Assembly: GCF_007483665.1 (NCBI RefSeq)
Contig: NZ_VIQO01000049.1
Span: 1 to 64,000, forward strand
DNA: 64,000 bases
Source of the DNA: Catellatospora sichuanensis
GTDB taxonomy: Bacteria > Actinomycetota > Actinomycetes > Mycobacteriales > Micromonosporaceae
Direction of reading: 5' to 3'
Made by a program: the position numbers and the translations under genes. The notes beneath the pieces were generated by a model. That model was given only the letters and a program-made list of their open reading frames with translations, was not told the origin of the DNA and searched no databases. Shown one piece after another: positions 25,945 through 33,964 of the stretch; within the stretch, counting starts at the first letter, position 1; each line of letters opens with the position of its first letter.

Positions 25945-26610
25945 ATGGTTGATCGGCAGCTGAAGAACCTTCAGCATCCCAGGTTTGCCCGCTTCTACAC
26001 GGCGATCAGCACGCGAGCCGAAGCTCATGGTGGCGCCGAGCACCGTGCTCGGCTTCTGAAAGGGCTGGCCGGGACGGTGATCGAGGTCGGCGCGGGCAAC
26101 GGCCTCAACTTCGCCCACTACCCGCCCCACGTCACCCGCGTGCTGGCTGTAGAACCCGACGACACTCTTCGTGCGCTGGCACGGCGTGCCGCGCAGCGGG
26201 CTCCCGTGCCGGTGGAGGTCGTCTCCGGGCACGCCGATGCGCTGCCTGCGCCAGACGGCGCCTTCGACACGGCGGTGATCTCCCTGGTCCTGTGTACGGT
26301 GGCCAACCCGGTCCACGCGCTCGCCGAGATCAGACGTGTGCTGCGCCCGGACGGGCAGCTTCGTTTCTACGAGCATGTCCGCTCCGACAAGCTCTTGCTG
26401 GCACTGTTGCAAGACCTGATCGCCCCGCTGTGGGCACGTCTGGCCGGGGGGTGCCGCCCCAACCACGACACCGCTGCGGTCATCGCAGCTAACGGGTTCA
26501 CCATCAGCAGCTGCCAGCGGTTCGGGTTCAGTCCCTGTTCGGCCGTGCCCCGATTCGCCCACATCCTCGGCGTCGCCTACCCGACCTCAGGCGACCGGCG
26601 GGCCGCCTAG
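25945..26610 (+). CDS. Class I SAM-dependent methyltransferase
   Basis: ATG 25945, with GGAG seven bases upstream, gives 221 residues. Motif I is VIEVGAGNGLNFAHYP, motif II region VLAVEPDDTLRALA, and the acidic loop HADALPAPDGAFDTAVISLVL, all as in UbiE/Coq5-like methyltransferases. The late LRPDGQLRFYEHVRS is also standard. The substrate is not evident. It is commonly found beside metal-resistance genes, but no specific link is visible here. It is monocistronic. Confidence 0.85.
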   Translation: MVDRQLKNLQHPRFARFYTAISTRAEAHGGAEHRARLLKGLAGTVIEVGAGNGLNFAHYPPHVTRVLAVEPDDTLRALARRAAQRAPVPVEVVSGHADALPAPDGAFDTAVISLVLCTVANPVHALAEIRRVLRPDGQLRFYEHVRSDKLLLALLQDLIAPLWARLAGGCRPNHDTAAVIAANGFTISSCQRFGFSPCSAVPRFAHILGVAYPTSGDRRAA

Positions 26611-26746
26611 GCCAACCAGGCGGCCATCGCAGCGCCGGCGCGGATTGTCGCTGCGCCTGCGCAAGCCGCTCCACAGCCCTACGTCGGCCTGCGCGCTGTC
26701 CTGCGGGCTGGCTGCCGATGCGCGTTCGACGCAGGCGGCGTGCTCG

Positions 26747-26769
26747 GTAGAATTCTACGACTTCGTGTA
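26747..26769. promoter_or_regulatory. Probable BlaI operator upstream of blaI-type gene
   Basis: GTAGAATTCTAC (26747-26758) is a perfect 12-bp palindrome. It is followed by a second CTAC...GTAG pair (26755-26770), reusing the half-site found in the operator at 28056. It lies just before the ribosome site of the BlaI-family gene, which fits autoregulation. Confidence 0.6.
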
Positions 26770-26781
26770 GGAGGTGGCGGG

Positions 26782-27144
26782 TTGGGGCGGCGTGGTGTCG
26801 GAGAGCTGGAACGAGCGGTCATGGCGGTGCTGTGGTCGGCCGGCGAGGCGTTGACGGTCCGGCAGGTGCTCGACCGGCTGGCCGACAATTCGATCGCGTA
26901 CACGACGGTGATGACCGTGCTGGACCGGCTGGCGGGCAAAGCCTCGGTACGCCGGGAGCGCGACGGTCGGGCCTGGCGGTACCGGCCGGCGGCGTCGCGG
27001 GAGGATGTCGTCGCCGAGCTGATGCGCGACGCGCTGGAGCGGGCCGGTGACCGCGGTGTCGCGCTGGCCCGCTTCGCGCAGCTGGTCTCCGGTGAGGACG
27101 CTGCGGCGCTGCGGGCGGCGCTGGACGCCGACGGCGGCCGGTGA
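26782..27144 (+). CDS. BlaI/MecI-family repressor
   Basis: TTG 26782 is preceded by AGGAGG with seven bases of spacing and gives 120 residues. The sequence GELERAVMAVLWSAGEALTVRQVLDRL and IAYTTVMTVLDRLAGKASVRRERDGRAWRY is the Penicillinase_R winged helix. BlaI dimers bind TACTAC-type palindromes and are inactivated by a partner M56 protease, which is the next gene here with a TGATG overlap. The nearby operator at 28056 suggests it controls the cytochrome c assembly gene. A longer frame to 26740 would translate the operator and is rejected. Confidence 0.9.
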   Translation: MGRRGVGELERAVMAVLWSAGEALTVRQVLDRLADNSIAYTTVMTVLDRLAGKASVRRERDGRAWRYRPAASREDVVAELMRDALERAGDRGVALARFAQLVSGEDAAALRAALDADGGR

Positions 27145-28037
27145 TGCGGCACGTGCTCAGCCACGGCGGGCACTACCTGGCTGTGATCGCGCTGTGCGTG
27201 ACCTGCGCCAGGCCGCTCGCCGCTGCGGAGTGGACGCGCCGCGCTCCTGGCCTGGCGATCGCGGTGTGGCAGGCGCTGATGTTGTCGGTGTGGCTGTCAC
27301 TGGTGGGCCTGTCGCTGTCGGTGGCGCTGGCGGGCTACCGCACCGGTGAGCTGGCCGGATTGGTGCGGCTGGCCGGTGACGCCGATCCGGCACTGGGACC
27401 GGTGCAGTGGACGGCGCTGGCGGCCGCGGCGGCGCTGACGTGCGCGCTGGCGGCGCTGACCGGCCGGTTCGCGGTGGGCGTGCTGCGGGCCCGTCGGCGG
27501 CACCGTCACCTGCTGGATCTGGTCGGCACCCGCGACGGCGGGGACGTGCAGGTGCTGCCACACCCTGCGGTGGTGGCGTACTGCCTGCCCGGGCGGGGTG
27601 GGCGGCTGGTTGTCAGCAGCGGTGCGGTGGCCGCGCTGAGCTCGGCCGAGCTACGGGCGGTGCTGGCGCACGAGCGGGCGCATGCCGCCGAACGCCACGA
27701 TCTGGTGCTGCTGCCCTTCGCGGCGCTCGCGGCACTGCGCCTGCCGCTGTCGGCGCTGTCGCTGCAGGCGGTGTCGCTGCTGGTGGAGATGCGCGCCGAC
27801 GACCGCGCGTGCGCGGCGCAGGGCAGGGACGCGGTGCGGCGGGCGTTGCGGGTGTTCGCCACGGCCAGCTTGGCCGCGGTGCCGGCCGGTGCGCTGGGCG
27901 CGGCGGGGCAGGTGGCCGAGCGTTTGCGGCGGGTGGACGCCGGTCTGCCGCGGTTACGCGCCGGCGCGGCTGCGCTGGTGGTGGCGATGACGGTCACCGT
28001 CGCCACGACCGCGCCGAGCCTGATGCTGCCCTGGTAG
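27144..28037 (+). CDS. M56-family membrane metallopeptidase (BlaR1-like)
   Basis: The 297-residue product has three N-terminal helices, a cytoplasmic protease domain with the zinc motif AHERAH (His176, Glu177, His180), followed by ERHDLVLLPF and a downstream EMRADDRA (third ligand Glu), and a final helix. It lacks the large extracytoplasmic penicillin-sensor domain of BlaR1, as is usual in actinobacteria. It overlaps the BlaI gene, so it likely cleaves or senses for that repressor. The activating signal is unknown. Confidence 0.88.
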   Translation: MRHVLSHGGHYLAVIALCVTCARPLAAAEWTRRAPGLAIAVWQALMLSVWLSLVGLSLSVALAGYRTGELAGLVRLAGDADPALGPVQWTALAAAAALTCALAALTGRFAVGVLRARRRHRHLLDLVGTRDGGDVQVLPHPAVVAYCLPGRGGRLVVSSGAVAALSSAELRAVLAHERAHAAERHDLVLLPFAALAALRLPLSALSLQAVSLLVEMRADDRACAAQGRDAVRRALRVFATASLAAVPAGALGAAGQVAERLRRVDAGLPRLRAGAAALVVAMTVTVATTAPSLMLPW

Positions 28038-28055
28038 CCGGCGCCGACAGGCCCC

Positions 28056-28084
28056 GTGGTCTACTACATCGAGTAGTAGACCAC
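28056..28084. promoter_or_regulatory. Perfect BlaI-type operator before ccsB
   Basis: GTGGTCTACTAC (28056-28067) and GTAGTAGACCAC (28073-28084) are exact reverse complements around ATCGA. The inner TACTAC...GTAGTA matches the known BlaI/MecI consensus. It lies 15 bases before the ccsB start, where a bound repressor would block transcription. Confidence 0.88.
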
Positions 28085-28098
28085 GGAGTGGAGCTGTC

Positions 28099-29016
28099 AT
28101 GTCCTTCACCGACTGGGCGGGCACGTCCGACGCCCTGCTGGTAGTCGCCATCGTCGGATACATCGCAGCCATGGCCCTGCACGCGGCCGAACTCGTCGCA
28201 CCGGCGCGGGTGCACGTCACCGCAGGCGCCGGTGTCACCGCCAGCGCGCCGGTCACCGACGGGCACCGCGCGCGGCTGCTGGGCCGCGCCGCCCTGGCCG
28301 TAACGGCCGCCGCGGTGCTGACGCACCTGGGCTGCGCCGTCACCCGCGCGCTGGCCGCGGGCCGGGTGCCGTGGGGCAACATGTACGAGTTCATCGTCGC
28401 CTCGTGCCTGATCGCGATGCTGACCTGGCTGGCCATCGCGCTCACGCGGCCGGTGCGGGCCGTCGGGCTGTTCGTCACCCTCACCGCGGCGCTGCTGCTC
28501 GGCGGAGCAGGGAGGGCACACGTACAGGCCGAGGCGCTCATGCCGGCACTGCAGTCGCCGTGGCTGCGCGTTCACGTCGCCGCGGCAGCCCTGGCCACAG
28601 GACTGTTCCTGATCGGGTTCGTGGTTACCGCGCTGTACCTGCTGCGCACCCGCCACGACGCCGACCCGGCCCGCCACGCGGGCACGATCGGCGCGCAACT
28701 GCCCGCCGCCGTGGGCCTGGACCGCATCGCCCTGCGCATGCACGTCATCGCGTTCCCGATCTGGACGTTCGCCATCGCCACCGGCGCGATCTGGGCCGAA
28801 GCGGCGTGGGGCCGCTACTGGGGCTGGGACCCCAAAGAGACGTGGGCGTTCGTCAGCTGGGCGCTGTACGCCTGCTACCTGCACGCCCGCACCACCACCG
28901 GATGGCGTGGCAAGCGCGCCGCGGCGCTGGCGTGCGCGGCCTGGGCCAGCATGCTGATCAACGTGTTCGCGGTCAACATCCTGGTCAAGGGGCTGCACTC
29001 CTACGCAGGATGGTGA
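28099..29016 (+). CDS. ccsB: CcsB/ResC-type cytochrome c assembly protein
   Basis: This 305-residue polytopic protein ends with the heme-handling WWD motif (WGRYWGWDPKET) and conserved MHVIAFPIWTF and WASMLINVFAVNIL helices. CcsA/CcsB proteins present heme for thioether attachment to c-type cytochromes together with ResB, which is not in this window. ATG 28099 follows GGAGTGGAG. A BlaI operator overlaps its promoter region and the blaI-M56 pair lies directly upstream, so expression appears controlled by that sensor. It may be an accessory copy that rescues cytochrome assembly under metal stress (inference). Confidence 0.9.
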   Translation: MSFTDWAGTSDALLVVAIVGYIAAMALHAAELVAPARVHVTAGAGVTASAPVTDGHRARLLGRAALAVTAAAVLTHLGCAVTRALAAGRVPWGNMYEFIVASCLIAMLTWLAIALTRPVRAVGLFVTLTAALLLGGAGRAHVQAEALMPALQSPWLRVHVAAAALATGLFLIGFVVTALYLLRTRHDADPARHAGTIGAQLPAAVGLDRIALRMHVIAFPIWTFAIATGAIWAEAAWGRYWGWDPKETWAFVSWALYACYLHARTTTGWRGKRAAALACAAWASMLINVFAVNILVKGLHSYAGW

Positions 29017-29062
29017 CCGCCTCTCGTGCCGGACACTTCCGCTCATTCAAGCGCTGCCGGCG

Positions 29063-29102
29063 CGGGCCGGTGTGGTGCAGGAAAACGCGCCACACCGGCC
29101 CG
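29063..29102. terminator. Bidirectional terminator between ccsB and hupE-like gene
   Basis: The arms CGGGCCGGTGTGG (29063-29075) and CCACACCGGCCCG (29090-29102) are exact reverse complements around a 14-base loop. They separate two convergent genes. Confidence 0.8.
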
Positions 29103-29107
29103 TCCTG

Positions 29108-30238
29108 CTAAGGCTGCCCGGTGTCGGAGCGGGGGTCGGTGAACCAGTTCTTGGCGAACGTATTGAGCGCCGGCAGGTCGAACTGCTGACACATGAGGGT
29201 GTCGTAGCGGTTGACGGCCTTGAACGCGCCGGTCAGGCCCGGTTCGGCGCCGCCGGCCACGCCCTTGCCCTCGTCCCCGGCGATGTAGGACGCGAGTTCA
29301 GTGAGCTGGGCGGCGGGCAGGTCGGGCCGGTAGTGCACGATCACCCAGCTGTCGCCGATGACGTGGCCGAAGTCCTTCCAGGGCGGGGTCTGCGCCGGGT
29401 TGAAGAAGTCACCGGACGGGTGCCCGCCGTCGGCGGGGTAGGTCTCGGTGCGTTCGCGGACCTGGCAGCTGCCGATCGCCGTCGGTCTGGACTCGGTCTC
29501 GGCTTCGTCCGGGGCGGTGCTCACGCCGATGACGCCGGTGGCCAGCAGCAGCGCGGCGACGACACCGACGCCGGCGAGGGTGGCGTGGGTGGCCTTCCAG
29601 GTGTGGCGCCAGGTCAGGTAGGTCTTGGCGACGTCGCCGGCCATGTACATCAGCCCGAGGGCGAGCAGCTGGCCGAGTTCGACGCCGACGTTGAAGCTGA
29701 TGACGCGGGCCAGTAGCGGCATGGTGTCGTGGGGCAGGCCGATGTCCTGCAGGCGGGTGGACAGGCCCAGGCCGTGGATGAGCCCGAACCCGAGGACGCT
29801 CAGCCCGAACCAGCGCCAGGTGGTGGGGCGGCCGAAGAATCCGACGACGCCGACGAACACCAGGCTCAGGGCGATGACGACGTCGACAAAGGTGGCGTTG
29901 ATGCGCCACCCGGCCATGGTGGCGATGATCAGGGTGGTGCTGTGCCCGAGCGCGAACAGGAAGATCATCTGCGCGCCGCGGCGGATACCGCCGGACAGCA
30001 GCAGCACGCCGCCGGCGAACAGCAGGTGGTCCCAGCCGGCGAGCATGTGGATGAACCCGGACCAGATGAAGCTGTACCAGCGTCCGCCGGTGCCGGTGAC
30101 CCCGTGTGCCGAGGCGGCGGTCGCGGTGAGCGCGAGCAGTGCCGCGGTCGCGGCGGTGACGGTGAGGGTGCGGGCGGTGAGCCTGCCCAGCGGGGTGTGC
30201 GGGGCCGGGCGATCGTAGGGCAGGGTGGGGTTGTTCAT
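29108..30238 (-). CDS. HupE/UreJ-type membrane protein fused to DUF3105-like domain
   Basis: This 376-residue protein has a signal-like N-terminus ending ATAASAHG. Six to seven helices follow with HupE/UreJ_2 hallmarks: GFIHMLAGWDHLLFAGG, FALGHSTTLIIA, GFGLIHGLGLS and FNVGVELGQL. HupE proteins transport nickel or cobalt or act in hydrogenase assembly. The C-terminal 120 residues (SCQVRERTETYPADGGHPS... HYRPDLPAAQLTELASY) resemble DUF3105, an extracytoplasmic domain of unknown role. The fusion suggests a periplasmic ligand-capture function. It is convergent with ccsB. Confidence 0.75.
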   Translation of the reverse strand: MNNPTLPYDRPAPHTPLGRLTARTLTVTAATAALLALTATAASAHGVTGTGGRWYSFIWSGFIHMLAGWDHLLFAGGVLLLSGGIRRGAQMIFLFALGHSTTLIIATMAGWRINATFVDVVIALSLVFVGVVGFFGRPTTWRWFGLSVLGFGLIHGLGLSTRLQDIGLPHDTMPLLARVISFNVGVELGQLLALGLMYMAGDVAKTYLTWRHTWKATHATLAGVGVVAALLLATGVIGVSTAPDEAETESRPTAIGSCQVRERTETYPADGGHPSGDFFNPAQTPPWKDFGHVIGDSWVIVHYRPDLPAAQLTELASYIAGDEGKGVAGGAEPGLTGAFKAVNRYDTLMCQQFDLPALNTFAKNWFTDPRSDTGQP

Positions 30239-30310
30239 GGGTTGCCTTTCTGCATGACGGAGCCTGCGCCGGAGTTCGTCGTGGTTCCGGCGTGGTGACG
30301 GGAGGGGCTG

Positions 30311-30904
30311 TCAGGCAGGAGGTGCTGGTGGACCCCGGCCGGCGCAGGCGTGCGGCCAGTGCAGGGTCGCGGGTGCCGCGACGGTGGTCAGTCCGCGGTG
30401 TGGCCGCCAGGCGGGGATCGTGGTGGTGTCGGGTGCGCTGAGGCGGCGCGCGGCGCGCTGTACCGCGGTGACCGACGAGCGCCACAGCAGCGAGATGCCG
30501 ACACCGATGAACAGGTAGGTGGCCAGGCCGACCGCCGCGACCACGGGTGGTGGCAGCTGATGGCCGCCTGCGGTGATGTGTTCGGCGTATTCGGCGGCCA
30601 CGTATGCCAGAGGTGACAGCGCCGCGGCGACACGCATGTCAGCGTGCCTGCGCCGGCGTCCCGAGGCGGGCTTGCCGGGGCGTGCCGGGGCCAAGGCGGC
30701 CAGGAACACTGCCAGCAGTGATGCCACGCCGAGCGCGGCCGCGGCGACGATCACCGACGGCAGGTAGCCGTGGATGTGACGGGCACCGCCGTGCTCGTGA
30801 GCCAGCAGCAGGTCGACGGCGGCGTGCGCACCGGCCCAGCCCAGCATGCCGAACGACACCGCGGACAGGGCAAGGCTCGCCCGGGGCCGCCGCACCGTGC
30901 TCAC
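30311..30904 (-). CDS. Membrane protein of unknown function
   Basis: The 197-residue product has about four helices (ALSAVSFGMLGWAGAHAAV, SVIVAAAALGVASLLAVFLAAL, AALSPLAYVAAEYAEHI, VVAAVGLATYLFIGVGISLLW) with a histidine-bearing loop (AHEHGGARHIHGY) and a Pro/His tail. I do not recognise a family. It precedes the HupE-like gene on the same strand by 72 bases, so the two may be co-transcribed and act together at the membrane. Metal handling is only a guess from the histidines. Confidence 0.6.
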   Translation of the reverse strand: MSTVRRPRASLALSAVSFGMLGWAGAHAAVDLLLAHEHGGARHIHGYLPSVIVAAAALGVASLLAVFLAALAPARPGKPASGRRRRHADMRVAAALSPLAYVAAEYAEHITAGGHQLPPPVVAAVGLATYLFIGVGISLLWRSSVTAVQRAARRLSAPDTTTIPAWRPHRGLTTVAAPATLHWPHACAGRGPPAPPA

Positions 30905-31045
30905 CGCCTCACCTCCTACCGCGTGTCACAGCCATCCTGCGGTAGTGGTCGCGGTTCGGCGAGCCGTGGTTCCCGCCGATGGCGAACAGGTGACCGCGGG
31001 GACAAGCCCTGTGGTGCGGCATGGATGAGCCCGAGGCTGACCCGC

Positions 31046-31090
31046 CGCCGGCCGCTGCCGACCGGATGTCGCCGCCGGCAGCGGCCGGCG
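31046..31090. terminator. Terminator of the ABC exporter operon
   Basis: CGCCGGCCGCTGCC (31046-31059) pairs exactly with GGCAGCGGCCGGCG (31077-31090), directly after the permease stop on the minus strand. Confidence 0.75.
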
Positions 31091-31091
31091 T

Positions 31092-31826
31092 TCAGGCGAC
31101 GTCGCGGCGGGTGCTGAACACGACCGCGGCCGCCGCGAACAGCACGGCATACCCGGCCAGTAGCGCCGCGGCACCTGACTGCGGCAGCCCGTCGGCGATC
31201 GAGGCAGGCAGGCGACCTACGGCGGTGCCTGCCGAGAAGGGCAGGTAGCGGGTCACGTCCCGGCCGGCGACCTGACCGACGATGCCTTCGACCAGTGCGA
31301 GCCAGGCCAGTGAGGCGGCGACCGCGACGGCGAGGTTGCGCACCAGTGCGCCGACCCCGACGCCGATCGCCGCGAACGCGGCGTTCCACACGACGCCGCC
31401 GGCGGCGGTGCGCCACAGTTCAGGCTCCGACCAGGGCATGGTGTGACCCGCGGCGGTCAGCCACACCCAGGTCACCGCCAGGGACACCGCCGCGCCCGCT
31501 ACGCCGAGACCTGCGCCGACAAGGGTGGTGGCGGTCAGTTTCGCGGCGACGACCCGGCCGCGGCGCGGTGTGCCCAGGTAGGTGTCGGTGATGGTCTTGT
31601 GCCGGTACTCCCCCGCGACCGCGGAGATGCCCAATATCAGCGCGACCAGCGACGTCAGGCCGACGTGCGCGACCGCGCCGATCGCGGTCGCCGCCTGGTC
31701 GAGGGGCATGTTCGACAGCGGCCCGGCCGCGCCGACGGTGATGAGGGTCAGTTGGACGGCGAGCAGGATCCACAGGCCGCGGGTGGTGCGCAGCTTGAGC
31801 CATTCGTTGCCGATGAGCGTGAGCAC
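31092..31826 (-). CDS. ABC-2 type exporter permease
   Basis: GTG 31826, with GGAG upstream, gives 244 residues in six helices. It has the typical ABC-2 pattern: NEWLKLRTTRGLWILLAVQLTL, GISAVAGEYRHKTITDTYL, RVVAAKLTATTLVGAGLGVAG and a late AGYAVLFAAAAVVF. It lies 14 bases downstream of the ATPase gene. Together they form an exporter of unknown substrate, divergent from a two-component system that probably regulates it, the usual arrangement for drug or antimicrobial-peptide exporters. Confidence 0.88.
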   Translation of the reverse strand: MLTLIGNEWLKLRTTRGLWILLAVQLTLITVGAAGPLSNMPLDQAATAIGAVAHVGLTSLVALILGISAVAGEYRHKTITDTYLGTPRRGRVVAAKLTATTLVGAGLGVAGAAVSLAVTWVWLTAAGHTMPWSEPELWRTAAGGVVWNAAFAAIGVGVGALVRNLAVAVAASLAWLALVEGIVGQVAGRDVTRYLPFSAGTAVGRLPASIADGLPQSGAAALLAGYAVLFAAAAVVFSTRRDVA

Positions 31827-31840
31827 GGTGGGCGTCTCCT

Positions 31841-32581
31841 TCAGCGTGCCGCGGCGGCGGCTGCGGCGTCGTCGTGGTCGGTGGTCAGGCGCAGGAACGC
31901 TTCTTCGAGCGAGCCGGCCTCGGCCTCGAGCCGGTCGAGCGGTCCGTCGAAGGTGAGCCGGCCCCGAGCCACGATGATCACGCGGTCGGCGGTCTGGGCC
32001 ATCTCCGACAGCACGTGGCTGGACACGATCACGGTGCGGCCGGTGGCGGCGCGTTCGCGCAGCAGGTCGCGCAGCCACGCCATGCCGGCGGGGTCCAGGC
32101 CGTTGGCGGGCTCGTCGAGGACCAGCACCTGTGGGTCACCGAGCAGGGCCGTGGCCAGCCCGAGGCGCTGGCGCATGCCCAGGGAGTACCCGCCGACCCG
32201 CCGACCGGCAGCGTCGGACAGGCCGACCTCGTCCAAAACCTCCTCGACCCGCGCCAGAGGTAGTCCGGCGGAGTACGCCGCGATGCGCAGGTGGTCGCGG
32301 CCCCGGCGCCCGGGGTGGAAACCGGTCGCCTCCAGCACTGCGCCGACCGTCCGGCGCGGGGACGGCAGGTCCGGGTATGCCCGGCCGCAGATCAGCGCCT
32401 GCCCGGCGGTGGGCCGGACCAGGCCCAGCAGCATCCGCAGGGTTGTGGTCTTGCCCGCGCCGTTGGGGCCGAGGAATCCGGTCACCTGCCCGGCGGGCAC
32501 GTCGAAGGTGAGGTCGTGCACGGCCCGCACCGGGCCGAAGTGTTTGCTCAGCCCGCGGACCGAGATGTCGATGGACGCCAC
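31841..32581 (-). CDS. ABC exporter ATP-binding protein
   Basis: The 246-residue ATPase has Walker A LGPNGAGKTTT, a signature YSLGMRQRLGLATALLG (LSGGQ variant SLGMRQ), Walker B VLVLDEPANGLDP and H-loop VSSHVLSEM. This pattern belongs to the CcmA/DrrA-like antibiotic exporter class. It starts at GTG 32581 and is followed by its permease. The C-terminal run of seven alanines is odd but short. It is divergent from the histidine kinase gene. Confidence 0.92.
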   Translation of the reverse strand: MASIDISVRGLSKHFGPVRAVHDLTFDVPAGQVTGFLGPNGAGKTTTLRMLLGLVRPTAGQALICGRAYPDLPSPRRTVGAVLEATGFHPGRRGRDHLRIAAYSAGLPLARVEEVLDEVGLSDAAGRRVGGYSLGMRQRLGLATALLGDPQVLVLDEPANGLDPAGMAWLRDLLRERAATGRTVIVSSHVLSEMAQTADRVIIVARGRLTFDGPLDRLEAEAGSLEEAFLRLTTDHDDAAAAAAAR

Positions 32582-32684
32582 ATGGAGCCTTCCTGACAAG
32601 GCCGGGCACCTGTCCCGGCGGCAGGCACTCACGATCGCCGCCGGCAGCAGGCCCTGTCGTCGCCGCGGCGCGCCATCTTCGGCA

Positions 32685-32700
32685 TACCGCACATGCGGTA
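32685..32700. promoter_or_regulatory. Palindrome between ABC operon and two-component genes
   Basis: TACCGCACATGCGGTA is a 7-bp inverted repeat around CA, placed in the shared promoter region between the divergent exporter and histidine-kinase operons. It is a candidate binding site for the LuxR-type response regulator at 33961. Confidence 0.5.
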
Positions 32701-32758
32701 CGCCACGTACCACCGCCCGACGACGCGGCCCTGGCCGGGTAGCCCTTAACCTGGTGTG

Positions 32759-33964
32759 ATGACCGTGCTGGACCGGCTGCGCGCCGCCGCCGCGCGCCGC
32801 CCGCACGCCGACCTCGCGATCGCCGCCGTGATCTACACGGTCACGCTCGTCACCACGGCCGCCGGACCGGCCGGCGCCCCCATCGACGCCCACGGCCTCA
32901 CCCTGGCCACCCTCACCTGCGGCGCGCTGGCCGCACGCGGCTACCGGCCGTTCCTGGTGCTCCTGATCACGACCGTCGGCGCCGAGGCTTACCTGCTGCA
33001 CTACCACGACCACCACGGGCAGATGGTCCTCGCGGCACCGCTGATCGCTCTCTACACCGTCGCGGAGTCGTCCCACCGCCGCCGCTCCCTGCTCGTCGGC
33101 GGCCTGGTCATGGTTCTCTTCGGCGGCATCCACCTGCTGGTCAGACCCGCGACGTGGATCGGCGCGGAGAACATCGCCCTCGGCGCGCTCGGGGCCCTGG
33201 CCGTCGCGGCCGGGACCGCGTCCCGCCACCGGCGAGCGTGGCTCGCAGAAGCGCAGGCCGCAGCACGCCACGCCGAAGCCGACCTGGAAGCCGAAGCCGC
33301 GCGCCGCGTCACCGAGGAGCGGCTGCGCATCGCCCGGGAACTGCACGACGTCCTCGGCCACCACCTCGCCCTCATCCACGTTCAGGCAGGCGTCGCCGCC
33401 CATGTCCTCGACCAGCCCACCGGCGTGCAAGTCGCCCCGCCGCAGGCACGCGAGGCGGTGTCGCACATCGCTACCGCCAGCAAGACCGCGCTGGGCGACC
33501 TGGCCGACACCGTCGGCCTGCTACGCCAACCCGGCGACCAGCCACCTGCCGTGCAGCCGACGACCGGGCTCGACGGCATCACCGACCTGCTGCGCGCCTT
33601 CGAACGCCTCGGTCTGGCCATCACCGAACACACCGACGGCGCCGCACGCATGGTGCCCGCCGTCATCGACTTGACCGCCTACCGCATCGTGCAGGAATCG
33701 CTCACCAACGTGTGCAAGCACGCCGGCCCGGTCACCGTCGTCCTTTGTTGGAACTACCAGCCGCACACTCTGCACGTGACAGTGGAAAACACCCCCGGCC
33801 GGCAGCAAGCCCGTCCCGGCGCGCGCGGCGGCGCGGGACACGGCCTGACCGGGATGCGCGAACGCGTCACCGCCCTCGGTGGGGCCTTCACCGCAGGTCC
33901 ACTGCCCGACGGCGGTTTCCGCGTCACCGCCGCCCTGCCCCTGACGGCCGGAGCCCCGGCATGA
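32759..33964 (+). CDS. NarL-type sensor histidine kinase
   Basis: The 401-residue kinase has four or five N-terminal helices forming the sensor part (to about residue 155). A coiled linker follows, then the HisKA_3 box RIARELHDVLGHH with phospho-acceptor His196, and a HATPase_c domain (LTNVCKHAGPVTV N-box, GHGLTGMRERV G-box). The input is probably membrane stress or a drug, since no large extracytoplasmic domain exists. Its stop overlaps the regulator start (ATGA). It is divergent from the ABC exporter. Confidence 0.92.
   Translation: MTVLDRLRAAAARRPHADLAIAAVIYTVTLVTTAAGPAGAPIDAHGLTLATLTCGALAARGYRPFLVLLITTVGAEAYLLHYHDHHGQMVLAAPLIALYTVAESSHRRRSLLVGGLVMVLFGGIHLLVRPATWIGAENIALGALGALAVAAGTASRHRRAWLAEAQAAARHAEADLEAEAARRVTEERLRIARELHDVLGHHLALIHVQAGVAAHVLDQPTGVQVAPPQAREAVSHIATASKTALGDLADTVGLLRQPGDQPPAVQPTTGLDGITDLLRAFERLGLAITEHTDGAARMVPAVIDLTAYRIVQESLTNVCKHAGPVTVVLCWNYQPHTLHVTVENTPGRQQARPGARGGAGHGLTGMRERVTALGGAFTAGPLPDGGFRVTAALPLTAGAPA

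Noticed and set aside
31841-33466. 541-codon minus-strand frame joining the ABC ATPase to upstream sequence
   Set aside because: Only the part from GTG 32581 encodes the ATPase. The rest is antisense to the histidine kinase gene.
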